Below are positions 1 to 7,482 of a stretch of 34,591 nt of DNA, piece after piece. Positions within the stretch are counted from its first letter, which is position 1; every line of letters begins with the position of its first letter. This DNA comes from an uncultured bacterium. Lineage in GTDB: Bacteria > Bacillota > Clostridia > Lachnospirales > Lachnospiraceae. The position numbers were made by a program, and so were the translations under genes. The stretch covers positions 1 to 34,591 of the forward strand of contig CAMWUN010000038.1 of the NCBI GenBank assembly GCA_947177425.1. The letters run 5' to 3'. The notes beneath the pieces are model-generated. The model did no database searches, was not told where the DNA came from, and worked only from the letters and a program-made list of their open reading frames with translations.

Positions 1-302
1 TGAAGGAAAAAAAACTGGAGAAAGCGGAAATGAAGGAAAGTATACTGACAGGAGAGGCATTGGCGTTAAATGACGCGGAGCTGGAAGGTGCGGCAGGCGG
101 CTGCTGGGGTCCTGAATCTGAGGCGGCGCTGGCGGACTTTCGGTATACAAAGGAAATATTGGAAAATCGCTTTAAGGAAAATGAAAATCAGGATCCAGAG
201 GAAATACTGAAAAAGCGCCTTAAGGAAAACTCGAATACTGTTTCGCGAACAGATCCATTTACCCGTTCTGGACAGGATATTCCGGGGCGTCGTGTTAGAT
301 AA
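1..302 (+). CDS. Double-glycine leader peptide, copy 1 (5' end one base outside window)
   Basis: The window opens with TG of an ATG whose A lies just before base 1. The next copy, at 424, has the same sequence with the full ATG, so the true start is almost certainly there rather than at the internal ATG at 30. The product is about 100 aa. Its first 34 residues form a leader ending in ELEGAAGG, the pattern of double-glycine leaders of secreted bacteriocin-like or RiPP precursor peptides (LxxxELxxxxGG). The remaining part is charged, rich in Glu, Lys, Arg and Asn, starts with Cys-Trp, and has only that one Cys after the GG. The leader matches the next gene almost perfectly while the C-terminal half does not. 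No C39 peptidase/ABC exporter or modifying enzyme lies next to it, so processing is inferred. It could instead be a non-secreted signalling peptide. Confidence 0.7.
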   Translation, partial: KEKKLEKAEMKESILTGEALALNDAELEGAAGGCWGPESEAALADFRYTKEILENRFKENENQDPEEILKKRLKENSNTVSRTDPFTRSGQDIPGRRVR

Positions 303-525
303 ACACGATAGAGGATGGCAATTATGGGGAACTCATGGAGAAGAACGGGTACTTTGCAGAACTGATCACAAGGCAGATGTGTTGTGTCCAAAAGAACGGA
401 CAAAAACAGAAATGGAGGAAAAAATGAAGGAAAAAAAACTGGAGAAAGCGGAAATGAAGGAAAGTATACTGACAGGAGAAGCATTGGCGTTAAATGATGC
501 GGAGCTGGAAGGTGCGACGGGCGGC
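1..525 (+). repeat. Direct repeat of leader-coding DNA (1-101 and 425-525)
   Basis: Bases 1-101 and 425-525 are the same sequence at an offset of 424, with four mismatches that I can count (two near the middle, two just before the GG codons). The repeat covers exactly the leader-coding part of two adjacent peptide genes and stops at the Gly-Gly codons. After that the genes have no obvious similarity. This indicates recent duplication of the leader with replacement of the cargo region, or strong constraint on the leader at the DNA level. Confidence 0.9.
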
Positions 526-726
526 GTCAGTAACAGTGAGAGGGGGGACGGGTATGCGTATGTACGCGAAGTGATGGAACAGGTGCACGAGGCGAGTAAG
601 GGAGGCGGGAATCCTCCTGTTGAGGAACCAGATCTGAATATGATAAAACAGGAGATGGTAGAGAAATTCGGCAGTGAAAGATTTGAAGCATGGCAGCAGA
701 AGATGAATGGGGCGGGTATTCCGTAG
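424..726 (+). CDS. Double-glycine leader peptide, copy 2
   Basis: A 100-aa product that starts at the ATG at 424 behind GGAGG at 414-418. The frame is open further upstream but has no better ribosome site. Residues 1-34 are the leader, nearly identical to copy 1 and ending ELEGATGG. The predicted cargo after the GG is about 66 aa, without Cys, with a Gly-rich stretch (KGGGNPP) followed by an amphipathic charged helix near the C-terminus (MVEKFGSERFEAWQQKM). The lack of Cys argues against lanthionine rings. The GG leader suggests cleavage by a C39-type peptidase during export, but no such exporter is seen in this window. It precedes the third peptide and the sigma factor gene on the same strand with about 55 bases between, so co-transcription is plausible. 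Function unknown. Confidence 0.75.
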   Translation: MKEKKLEKAEMKESILTGEALALNDAELEGATGGVSNSERGDGYAYVREVMEQVHEASKGGGNPPVEEPDLNMIKQEMVEKFGSERFEAWQQKMNGAGIP

Positions 727-781
727 CAGGGATGAGAAACGGGATAACAGAGGCAAAGGGGACTGGAAGGAGGAGGTTTCG

Positions 782-979
782 ATGAAGCAGGCAGGACTGG
801 AAGTTCTCTTTGATTTTCAGCGCTTTTGGAAAAATGCCCGTTTGGAGGCACTGGCGGAAGAAACCATGAAACGGTATTGTCTGGAATTGTCGGACGAGGA
901 GCTGGCTTATGTCAGTGCAGCGGGGGAAACAGATCTCGCCCCAAATCTGTTTTGGGGGGAGGACGGCGGCGATGGCTGA
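782..979 (+). CDS. Small leader-like peptide overlapping the sigma factor gene
   Basis: A 65-aa product. The start at 782 is supported by a strong GGAGGAGG site just upstream; the open frame before it has no such site. Residues 34-46 (LELSDEELAYVSA) resemble the LSDEELxxVxxG segment of RiPP and bacteriocin leaders, although the double glycine is replaced by Ala-Ala-Gly. The C-terminal tail (about 20 aa) is acidic and Gly-rich with a Trp. The stop codon TGA lies inside the start of the sigma factor gene (overlap 972-979), so translation of the two is probably coupled. It may be a precursor peptide, or a small partner or anti-sigma peptide of the sigma factor. No family is recognised with confidence. 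Confidence 0.6.
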   Translation: MKQAGLEVLFDFQRFWKNARLEALAEETMKRYCLELSDEELAYVSAAGETDLAPNLFWGEDGGDG

Positions 980-1490
980 GCCTCTTGGCATTTTTACAGA
1001 AAAGGAAAAAGAACAGATTTATCTGGAATACCGTGATAAGGTATATGCATATATCCGTGGGAAAGTAGCAGATCCTCATGAAGCCGAGGATCTGCAGTCC
1101 TGCGTTTTTGTGAAAGTGTTTCAGGGACTTGGAGGTTTTGACCAGACGAGGGCATCTCTGTCCACATGGATTTATACCATTGCGAAAAATACGGTATATG
1201 ATTTTTTCCGCCTGCGGCGCGTCCATGAAGAACTGGATACGGACAGGCAGGAGGCGGAAGGCCTTCAGGGAAGGGATCTGGCGGAAGGCCTGGTTTTGGC
1301 GGAAGAACTGGAACGGCTCTCCTATGCCCTGGAAAAGCTGCATGAGAGGGAGCGGGACCTGATCATTCTGCATTATTATAAGGAATATACGCTGAAGCAG
1401 ATTGCGGAGATGATGGGAATGTCCTATGGCAATGCCAAGGTAGTCCACAAAAAGGCGCTTAAAGCGCTGGAAAGGGAAATGCAGGATTAA
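972..1490 (+). CDS. RNA polymerase sigma factor, sigma-70/ECF family
   Basis: A 172-aa product of normal ECF size. The start at 972 (MAEPLGIF) is chosen because it overlaps the end of the preceding peptide gene; the open frame extends 21 codons upstream without a good ribosome site. Region 2 spans about residues 15-85, with the YAYIRGKVADPHEAEDLQS and STWIYTIAKNTVYDFFR motifs that bind core polymerase and the -10 element. Region 4 spans about residues 110-168, with LHERERDLIILHYYKEYTLKQIAE followed by the recognition helix GMSYGNAKVVHKKAL. The linker is short and acidic. The gene following downstream encodes a HATPase kinase of the anti-sigma type, so activity is probably controlled by protein binding. 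Its targets may include the upstream peptide genes or the NRPS operon, which is inference. Confidence 0.92.
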   Translation: MAEPLGIFTEKEKEQIYLEYRDKVYAYIRGKVADPHEAEDLQSCVFVKVFQGLGGFDQTRASLSTWIYTIAKNTVYDFFRLRRVHEELDTDRQEAEGLQGRDLAEGLVLAEELERLSYALEKLHERERDLIILHYYKEYTLKQIAEMMGMSYGNAKVVHKKALKALEREMQD

Positions 1491-1500
1491 GGAGGGCTGT

Positions 1501-1593
1501 GTGGAATATAAAAAGAAAATGTCGGATGTCTGGACGAAAGACAGCCAGAAGAAAGCGGAGGAGACGGGAGAAGATGAAGGAGTTAATTATTGA
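1501..1593 (+). CDS. Possible 30-aa peptide between sigma factor and anti-sigma kinase
   Basis: A GTG at 1501 sits four bases after GGAGGG (1491-1496), which directly follows the sigma factor stop codon. It opens a 30-codon frame (VEYKKKMSDVWTKDSQ...) that ends in TGA at 1593, overlapping the first 20 bases of the kinase gene in another frame. The peptide is highly charged and hydrophilic. The good ribosome site otherwise has no use, since the kinase start at 1574 has its own purine-rich site. It may be a coupling ORF or a small regulator. The same site could alternatively serve an N-terminally extended kinase (GTG at 1499), but that extension is an Arg/Lys-rich tail that looks like an out-of-frame reading. 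Confidence 0.3.
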   Translation: MEYKKKMSDVWTKDSQKKAEETGEDEGVNY

Positions 1594-1981
1594 CGCAACA
1601 GTTGAAAATATCGAAAAAGTTACAGAATTTGTGGACGAACAGTTAGAGAGGCTGGAATGCCCCATGAAAGCGCAGATGCAGATAGATATTGCCATTGATG
1701 AACTGTTCGGGAATATTGCCCACTATGCCTATAATCCGGAGGTGGGTTCGGCCACTGTCCGTGTGGAGGTAATGGAAAATCCCCTGGCGGTGGCGGTTAC
1801 CTTTATCGACAATGGTGTACCCTACGATCCGCTGGCTGCACAGGAGCCGGATACCACCCTTTCCGCAGAAGAGAGGCAGATTGGCGGCCTTGGTATCTAT
1901 ATGGTGAAAAAAAGCATGGACGATATTTCCTATGAATATAGGGAAGGAAAAAATATTTTGAAGATTAAAAAGAATATATAG
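1574..1981 (+). CDS. Anti-sigma regulatory kinase, SpoIIAB/RsbW-like (HATPase_c_2)
   Basis: A 135-aa GHKL-fold ATP-binding protein. The N-box is DIAIDELFGNIAHYAY (Glu and Asn for Mg-ATP), the G1 box is FIDNGVPYDP and the G2 box is IGGLGIYMVKKSMDDISYE. The protein ends with the usual beta strand (EGKNILKIKK). Family members bind and inhibit a sigma factor and phosphorylate a STAS antagonist on Ser. The sigma factor immediately upstream, a STAS protein at 7110 and a PP2C phosphatase at 11798 supply all the other parts of a partner-switching loop. The ATG at 1574 is chosen because the sequence before it in this frame is Arg-rich and non-homologous. The domain call is secure; its partners are inferred from context. 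Confidence 0.9.
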   Translation: MKELIIDATVENIEKVTEFVDEQLERLECPMKAQMQIDIAIDELFGNIAHYAYNPEVGSATVRVEVMENPLAVAVTFIDNGVPYDPLAAQEPDTTLSAEERQIGGLGIYMVKKSMDDISYEYREGKNILKIKKNI

Positions 1982-2039
1982 CAAACCGTACCCAAAAAAA
2001 TACGAACCATGCCATATGGCCCAAATCAGTAATTTAATC

Positions 2040-2048
2040 TGCTATAAT
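2040..2048 (+). promoter_or_regulatory. Extended -10 promoter element before the DUF6485/nucleotidase operon
   Basis: TGCTATAAT at 2040-2048 is a perfect extended -10 about 50 bases before the start codon at 2101. A convincing -35 hexamer is not seen at 17 bases, as is common with extended -10 promoters. A perfect 10-bp palindrome, GCCATATGGC, lies at 2011-2020 where an activator or repressor could bind. The assignment rests on motif and position only. Confidence 0.5.
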
Positions 2049-2100
2049 AATCTGGCTGACGCCGGAACATTGCGGGGTATTGGCAGCATGGAGGATTATT

Positions 2101-2295
2101 ATGACAAATTGTGACAACAAAAGACCTTGCCCATGTACTTATGACTGTCCGAGACATGGGAAGTGTTGTGCCTGTGTGGCCCATCACAGAGATAACAACG
2201 AAGGGGTGCCCGGATGCTTTTTTTCTGCGAAGGCGGAAGCATCCTACGACAGAAGCATAGAAGCCCTGTGCCGGGACAGAGGGATTATAAAGTGA
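2101..2295 (+). CDS. DUF6485-like cysteine-rich small protein
   Basis: A 64-aa product. The start at 2101 follows GGAGG at 2090-2094 with a six-base spacer. The N-terminal half is packed with Cys and His (NCDNKRPCPCTYDCPRHGKC, then CACVAHHRD and PGCFF), the pattern I know from DUF6485 proteins of Clostridia. It is probably a metal-binding or Fe-S type small cytosolic protein of unknown role. The TGA stop (2293-2295) overlaps the GTG start of the nucleotidase gene as GTGA, so the two are translationally coupled. That tight link suggests a shared function or simply a shared transcript. Confidence 0.8.
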   Translation: MTNCDNKRPCPCTYDCPRHGKCCACVAHHRDNNEGVPGCFFSAKAEASYDRSIEALCRDRGIIK

Positions 2296-4115
2296 TACGG
2301 AATAAGAAAATTCCGTTGGGAATTTCAATACTGTGTGTCCTTATAACGGCAGCAGTTTCCGTAGCAGTTACATGGCAGGCAGCAGGCAGGGAGAGGAAAA
2401 TATCCGGAGACGAAAATCCGGCAGATACAGAACTGACAGAAAACGGGGCAGATGCCTTAAAGACAGATACGAAAGAATCCGTTTTTTTAGAGGATACTCT
2501 GTTTGACGAAGATAAAATTTTGGTTTTGTATACAAATGATATCCATTGCAGCATGGAGACGGATGAGGACAGCTTAGGCATGGCCGGGCTCGCAGCGGCA
2601 AAAGAGTGGGCCGGAGCGTTTTCGGAATATGTGACGCTGATAGACTGCGGCGATGCCATACAGGGAGAAGTGGCCGGAACCCTTTCCGAAGGGATGAGCA
2701 TGGTCAATCTTATGAATGAACTTGGATACGATGTCTGTACCTTCGGCAACCATGAATTTGATTATGGAATGGAGCAGATTCTCACTATCGCCAAAGAACT
2801 GTCAAAGGCAGAATATGTGTCCTGTAATTTTGTGGAACTGGAAACGGAGAGTACCGTCGTAAAACCTTATGTAATCATGGAATATGATGATATTTCGGTG
2901 GCTTATGTGGGGATTTGTACACCGCGGACAATAACCGCTTCCACACCAAAATTTTTTATGGATGAAAATAACAATTTTCTCTATGGTTTTTGTCAGGGCG
3001 AAAATGGGGCGAAACTGTATGACGCTGTACAGAAGGCTGTGGATGAAGCCAGGGCAGAGGGAGCCGATTATGTGGTTGCGGCGGCTCATCTTGGCATAAA
3101 CGAAGATGACGCTCCCTACCGTTCCCTTGATGTGATTGCAAATACCACAGGCATTGATGTTGTGCTTGACGGACATTCCCACACTGAGGTAGAGCGCGGA
3201 TTTGTAAAAAACAAGGATGGACAAAACGTTATTTTAAGTTCTACAGGGGCAAGGCTTGCCAATGTGGGATGTCTGATGATTGATACGAAAGGAACAGAGG
3301 ATGTTTCGGACGATTCTCTGTATACGTTTTTTCTCTCTGGTGAAAAATCAGGGAAAATGCATGCGGCCGTTAAAGAGACAAAAGCGGAATACGATGAGAT
3401 AGAAAACGAAGTTATGGCGTATTCTGATGTGTCACTGCATACAGCAGACCAGGAGGGAAACCGTATGGTACGGTGCAGGGAGACAAATTTAGGAGACTTT
3501 TGTGCCGATGCCTACCGTGTGGTTTCCGGTGCGGATATTGGCGTCATAAATGGGGGCGGTATACGGGCAGACCTTCCGGCAGGGGAAATTACCTATGGCA
3601 GTCTTATCAGTGTCCACCCTTATGGAAACATGCTGTGTGTGGTGGAGTGTACGGGAGCGGAAATACTGGATATGCTGGAGATGGCTTACCGGAATGTGGA
3701 GGCGGAATATGCAGACGAAAACGGCCCTATAGGGGAATCCGGCGGTTTCTGGCAGATTTCTGGTATGAAGCTTGCTATTGACACAGGGACAGAATCTTCG
3801 GTGCAGTTGGATGAGAACGGAATGTTTGTCTCCGTATCGGGGCAGCGGCGTGTGTATGATGTGTGGATTTTAGACGGGGAAACCGGAGAGTACAGGGAGA
3901 TTGACACGGAGAAGACCTATACGCTTGCGTCAACCGATTACATGCTTCACGAGTGCGGCGACGGTTTCAGTCTTTTTGAGGACAATGTTTTTGTGATGGA
4001 TCGTTTTATTCTGGATTACCAGGCATTGATTACCTATGTATCGGATTATCTGGACGGTTTGGTGGGAGAAGAATACACAAAGTCCCAGAATAGAATCATG
4101 GCTGACGGAAAGTGA
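2292..4115 (+). CDS. Membrane-anchored or exported 5'-nucleotidase (UshA/NT5E family)
   Basis: A 607-aa product starting at GTG 2292, which overlaps the preceding stop codon. Residues 8-30 form a signal/anchor helix after a basic RNKK start, followed by a charged linker. The metallophosphatase domain (about 75-330) shows YTNDIHCSME, DCGDAIQG, GNHEFDYG, AAHLGINED and LDGHSHTE, the full set of metal-binding and catalytic motifs. The C-terminal 5'-nucleotidase domain (about 370-580) has RETNLGDFCADAYR, GVINGGGIRADLPAG and TYGSLISVHPYGN. Such enzymes hydrolyse extracellular nucleotides and related phosphate esters for salvage. In this operon it might instead act on a product or a signal outside the cell, which is speculation. 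Confidence 0.92.
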   Translation: MIRNKKIPLGISILCVLITAAVSVAVTWQAAGRERKISGDENPADTELTENGADALKTDTKESVFLEDTLFDEDKILVLYTNDIHCSMETDEDSLGMAGLAAAKEWAGAFSEYVTLIDCGDAIQGEVAGTLSEGMSMVNLMNELGYDVCTFGNHEFDYGMEQILTIAKELSKAEYVSCNFVELETESTVVKPYVIMEYDDISVAYVGICTPRTITASTPKFFMDENNNFLYGFCQGENGAKLYDAVQKAVDEARAEGADYVVAAAHLGINEDDAPYRSLDVIANTTGIDVVLDGHSHTEVERGFVKNKDGQNVILSSTGARLANVGCLMIDTKGTEDVSDDSLYTFFLSGEKSGKMHAAVKETKAEYDEIENEVMAYSDVSLHTADQEGNRMVRCRETNLGDFCADAYRVVSGADIGVINGGGIRADLPAGEITYGSLISVHPYGNMLCVVECTGAEILDMLEMAYRNVEAEYADENGPIGESGGFWQISGMKLAIDTGTESSVQLDENGMFVSVSGQRRVYDVWILDGETGEYREIDTEKTYTLASTDYMLHECGDGFSLFEDNVFVMDRFILDYQALITYVSDYLDGLVGEEYTKSQNRIMADGK

Positions 4116-4121
4116 GGAAAA

Positions 4122-5873
4122 ATGGTATTGCAGAAAAAAACAGCGTTTTTGACAGTTGCCCTTTTTGGAGCGCTTTGGCTTTGGGGATGCAAAAGTGGGG
4201 AAACCGAAAAAATTACCTCCATAGAGCAGCTTAACAATCCTGCATATACGATTGGCGTGCCGGAAGGCGGGGCAGGCATGTATATGGCGGAAAAATATCT
4301 GCCAAAAGCGGAGCATAAAACATTTTCCGGTAATTCCTCGGGATATCTTGCCATTTCCCAGGGAAAGCTGGATGGGTTTGTATATGACCGGGTGATGATG
4401 GAGTTTGCCATTGCAAGCGGGCTTGAGGGTGTGGAGATTTTAGAGGAAAATCTGGGAGAGAGTATGGATGTGGCTGTGGGGATTTCACCCAAAAGCCGGA
4501 TTGACAATTTAAAAGAGAAGGTGAATCAGTTCCTGGCAAAAGCAAAGGCAGAGGGGACGCTGGATGATATGTATGACCGCTGGGTAAGCAGGGCGGAGGG
4601 AACCATGCCGGAAATACCAGCGCCCCAGATGCCGGACTGTAAGCTTAAGGTGGGTACCACGGGAACGGTCCAGCCTTTCAGCTACTATGAGGGGACCACA
4701 CTCACCGGGTACGATGTGGAACTCATTTACCGGTTCGGGGCATGGTTAAATGCGGAAGTGGAGATTAAGATTTACGACTATGACGGAATCATTGCGGCGG
4801 CCCAGGCAGGGGACATTGACTGTATCATGGCAAATTTAAACGCCACAGAGGAAAGGCGGAAGCATATTGAGTTTTCCGACTGTGTTTATCCTTCGGTTAC
4901 TGCCGTTATGGTAAGGTCGCAGCAGGGCAGCGGCACAGAAGCAGGAAAAATATATGAGACACTTTCCGATTTTGAGGGAGCAAGGTTTGCCGCTTTAATC
5001 GGAGGGGTTTACGATAAGCTTTTGCAGGAAGTAATTGCGGATGCGGTCAGCGGAAGCATGTCAATTACAGAAGAGAGAGAGAAAAAGGTGGATTTTGCGG
5101 ATTCCCACTATGACTCGGCCATGGTGCTTCTGGTGCGTGACGCAGGAGGTGCGGTGCAGAAAAATGGCTTTTTTGCAGGTTTGGAGGATAGTTTCCAAAG
5201 TACCTTTGTGGTGGAGGGCCGGTGGCGGCTGATATTGCAGGGCCTTGGCATCACAATACTGATTTCTGTTTTTTCGGGAATTTTTGGCCTTTGTCTTGGC
5301 TTTGGGCTCTGTATGCTGCGGCGGACAGGATGCAGGCCCGTCCAGTGGTTTGGAGCGGTTTTTGTCCGTGTGATCCAGGGGATGCCTATTGTGGTCTTTC
5401 TGATGATTTTATATTACGGCATTTTCGGTTCGGTGGATATTTCCGAAATTCTGGTTGCAGTCATTGGTTTTTCCATCAATTTTGCGGCCTATTCATCGGA
5501 GATGATGCGGACAGGAATAGAAACCGTGGATAAGGGGCAGAGCGAGGCAGCCCTTGCCATGGGCTATACGAAAAGCCAGACATTTTTTAAAATTGTATTT
5601 CCCCAGGCGGCCATAAATTTTATCCCTGTACTGAAAGGTGAATTTATTTCCATGGTAAAAATGACTTCCGTGGTGGGGTATATTGCGGTACAGGATCTGA
5701 CCAAGGTGTCCGATATTATCCGTTCACGTACTATGGAGGCGTTTTTCCCGCTGATTGTGACGGCGGTGATTTATTTTGCAGTTGCCAATGTGATGACGGC
5801 GGCCCTTTCCTTTGCAGAGAGGAAAGCTTCGCCGAAGCGGAATAAGCGGAGAATAAAGGGGGTATGCATGTGA
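4122..5873 (+). CDS. Fused amino-acid-type ABC transporter substrate-binding protein/permease
   Basis: A 583-aa product. A signal sequence with a lipobox-like LWGC (Cys near residue 23) is followed by a half-domain like the C-lobe of a solute-binding protein (about 27-160). A second binding-protein segment (about 170-300, [30 protein letters not shown]) comes next, then a short N-lobe end (about 308-345, [20 protein letters not shown]). The inner membrane permease domain (about 370-570) has the BPD motif [22 protein letters not shown]. It forms an importer with the ATPase encoded next, whose start overlaps its stop codon. The abrupt switch around residues 300-313 suggests an internal in-frame deletion relative to longer relatives. 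The substrate is probably an amino acid or similar polar compound, not resolvable by eye. Confidence 0.88.
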   Translation: MVLQKKTAFLTVALFGALWLWGCKSGETEKITSIEQLNNPAYTIGVPEGGAGMYMAEKYLPKAEHKTFSGNSSGYLAISQGKLDGFVYDRVMMEFAIASGLEGVEILEENLGESMDVAVGISPKSRIDNLKEKVNQFLAKAKAEGTLDDMYDRWVSRAEGTMPEIPAPQMPDCKLKVGTTGTVQPFSYYEGTTLTGYDVELIYRFGAWLNAEVEIKIYDYDGIIAAAQAGDIDCIMANLNATEERRKHIEFSDCVYPSVTAVMVRSQQGSGTEAGKIYETLSDFEGARFAALIGGVYDKLLQEVIADAVSGSMSITEEREKKVDFADSHYDSAMVLLVRDAGGAVQKNGFFAGLEDSFQSTFVVEGRWRLILQGLGITILISVFSGIFGLCLGFGLCMLRRTGCRPVQWFGAVFVRVIQGMPIVVFLMILYYGIFGSVDISEILVAVIGFSINFAAYSSEMMRTGIETVDKGQSEAALAMGYTKSQTFFKIVFPQAAINFIPVLKGEFISMVKMTSVVGYIAVQDLTKVSDIIRSRTMEAFFPLIVTAVIYFAVANVMTAALSFAERKASPKRNKRRIKGVCM

Positions 5874-6985
5874 TGGCAGATAAGTATGAATCCCAAAGCA
5901 TAATTTCTATCCGGCATCTGCGCAAGGAATATCCCAATGTGACTCCTTTGCGGGATGTCAGCGTGGAGATTAAAAAAGGCGAAGTAGTCTCCGTTATCGG
6001 GCCTTCGGGCACTGGTAAATCAACCCTGCTGCGCTGCATCAATCTTTTGGAGAGGCCTACAAAGGGTGTAATTACAGTGGACGGCGTGATAGCGACGGAT
6101 AAGAAATGTAAGGTGAATCTGGTGCGGAAGAAGATGGGCATGGTATTCCAGTCTTTCAACCTGTTTGCCCACAAGACCATTATTGAAAATATCATGATGG
6201 GGCAGGTTGACCTTCTTGGCAGGAGCCGTCAGGAGGCTTATGACAGAGGGATGGAGCTGCTGCGCACCATAGGACTTGGGGACAAAGCCCTTGCTTACCC
6301 GGATGAACTTTCGGGGGGACAGAAACAGCGGGCGGCAATCGCCCGGACGGTGGCCATGGAACCGGAAATCATTCTCTTTGACGAACCGACTTCGGCGCTG
6401 GATCCTACCATGGTGGGGGAAGTCCTTTCGGTTATCCGCAGCCTGGCTATGCAGGGTATGACCATGATGATTGTGACGCATGAGATGAAATTTGCCCGGG
6501 ATGTGTCTACAAGGATATTTTATATGGATCAGGGAGAAATCTATGAGGACGGAACGCCGGAGCAGATTTTTGAACATCCCAAGAGGGAGCGGACCCGGAT
6601 ATTCATCCGGCAGCTTAAGGTGCTCCATGTGGAAAAAATCTCACGTGATTTTGATTTTCCGGCATTTACTACACAGCTTGAGGAGTTCGGACGCCGACAG
6701 CAGCTTTCCCAGAGGCAGATTTACGCTATGCAGCTTGCGGCGGAGGAAGTTCTGATGCAGAAACTTCTGCCTGCGGCAGGGGAAGCGGGAGATATGGACA
6801 TTTCTCTGGATGCTGAATACAGTGAGCGGGAGAATCTTGCACAGATGCGGTTTTCCTATGGCGGGCCTTCTTTCCATCCTTTTGGCAGCGGGGAAGATTT
6901 GTCCGGCAGAGTGATAAAGGGAATGTCTAAAGAAACAGAACATATGTTTAGCAATGGGGTAAACCATTTTATTATAAGTATCTAA
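5873..6985 (+). CDS. Polar amino acid ABC transporter ATPase with RsbW-like C-terminal extension
   Basis: A 370-aa product. The ATG at 5873 overlaps the preceding TGA and lies ten bases after GGGGG; the ATG at 5864 is too close to that site. Residues 10-240 are a GlnQ/HisP-type ATPase with Walker [10 protein letters not shown], signature LSGGQKQR, Walker [14 protein letters not shown] and switch His in VTHEM. The family norm is about 240-255 aa. The extra 125 aa contain [21 protein letters not shown] and a final [14 protein letters not shown], which resemble the N-box helix and last strand of RsbW/SpoIIAB-type domains but lack clear ATP-binding G boxes. The extension may dock to the STAS protein encoded next, which would couple transport to partner switching; that is inference. 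Confidence 0.9.
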   Translation: MADKYESQSIISIRHLRKEYPNVTPLRDVSVEIKKGEVVSVIGPSGTGKSTLLRCINLLERPTKGVITVDGVIATDKKCKVNLVRKKMGMVFQSFNLFAHKTIIENIMMGQVDLLGRSRQEAYDRGMELLRTIGLGDKALAYPDELSGGQKQRAAIARTVAMEPEIILFDEPTSALDPTMVGEVLSVIRSLAMQGMTMMIVTHEMKFARDVSTRIFYMDQGEIYEDGTPEQIFEHPKRERTRIFIRQLKVLHVEKISRDFDFPAFTTQLEEFGRRQQLSQRQIYAMQLAAEEVLMQKLLPAAGEAGDMDISLDAEYSERENLAQMRFSYGGPSFHPFGSGEDLSGRVIKGMSKETEHMFSNGVNHFIISI

Positions 6986-7088
6986 AGTCATCACCCCCGC
7001 TGCAAGCAACGGGGTATGTGACCCTCGCGGCAGTCGCCAGATATCCGTGCAGGCACGTCTGCCTGGCTTGTTGCTCGCGGGAATCAAA
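6986..7088 (+). repeat. Intergenic hairpin-forming repeat element, copy A
   Basis: The gap between the ABC ATPase and STAS genes holds a structured element. A first hairpin pairs CCCCG (6995-6999) with CGGGG (7010-7014). A second pairs the ends of 7026-7040 (CGCGGCAGTCGCCAG) with 7063-7079 (CTGGCTTGTTGCTCGCG), enclosing a small GTGC/GCAC inverted repeat. A related copy lies at 16296-16370 with shared cores GCGGCAGyCGCCAGA and CCTGGCTTtG. It lies inside a likely operon and has no T-tract, so it may be an RNA-stability or attenuation element rather than a simple terminator, or a dispersed REP/MITE-like repeat. Confidence 0.65.
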
Positions 7089-7109
7089 AATAGAAAAGAG
7101 GTATAAAAA

Positions 7110-7412
7110 ATGAAAATCATGAAAACACAAAACGGAAACAGTTTATGTCTTGCACTGGAAGGGAGACTGGACACCAATACGGCGCCGGAGCTGGAGACGG
7201 TCATTAAAGGCTCCATTGACGGAACTGCGGAACTGACCATCGATATGGCAGCGCTGGATTATCTGTCATCAGCAGGGCTTCGTGTCCTTTTAGGAGCCCA
7301 GAAAATCATGAATAAGCAGGGAAGCATGCGTGTGACCCATGTCAACGACACCATTATGGAAATTTTTGAAGTGACAGGGTTTGCGGATATTCTGACTATA
7401 GAGAAAGCATAA
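7110..7412 (+). CDS. STAS-domain anti-sigma factor antagonist (SpoIIAA/RsbV-like)
   Basis: A 100-aa single STAS domain, the usual length. Residues 13-22 (CLALEGRLDT) are the first conserved strands. DMAALDYLSSAGLRVLL (45-61) is the phospho-acceptor segment, with Ser54 aligned to the Ser phosphorylated in SpoIIAA. The C-terminal helix region IMEIFEVTGFADIL is typical. In partner switching the unphosphorylated form binds the anti-sigma kinase and frees its target, the kinase phosphorylates it, and a PP2C phosphatase restores it. The kinase candidate is at 1574 and the phosphatase at 11798. The gene sits directly before the NRPS gene with its own ribosome site (AAAGAGGT). Confidence 0.93.
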   Translation: MKIMKTQNGNSLCLALEGRLDTNTAPELETVIKGSIDGTAELTIDMAALDYLSSAGLRVLLGAQKIMNKQGSMRVTHVNDTIMEIFEVTGFADILTIEKA

Positions 7413-7438
7413 GCGCGGATTCGCAGGAGGACTGCGGC

Positions 7439-7465
7439 ATGGAAACACATAAAAAAATGAGGTAA
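7439..7465 (+). other. Possible 8-codon leader ORF before the NRPS gene
   Basis: An ATG at 7439 lies eight bases after a perfect AGGAGG (7425-7430) and opens an 8-codon frame (METHKKMR) that ends 17 bases before the NRPS start. The ribosome site is better than that of the NRPS gene itself. It may couple or tune NRPS translation, or be chance. Confidence 0.25.
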
Positions 7466-7482
7466 AAAACGGAGATATGATT

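Noticed and set aside
30-302. Start of the first peptide at the internal ATG at 30
   Set aside because: The duplicated gene at 424 shows that the leader begins 30 bases earlier with a full ribosome site; here only the A of that ATG is missing from the window.
366-991. Several minus-strand open frames over the peptide and sigma genes
   Set aside because: They are compositionally odd (Ser/Pro/Phe-rich), lack ribosome sites and lie opposite genes with clear motifs.
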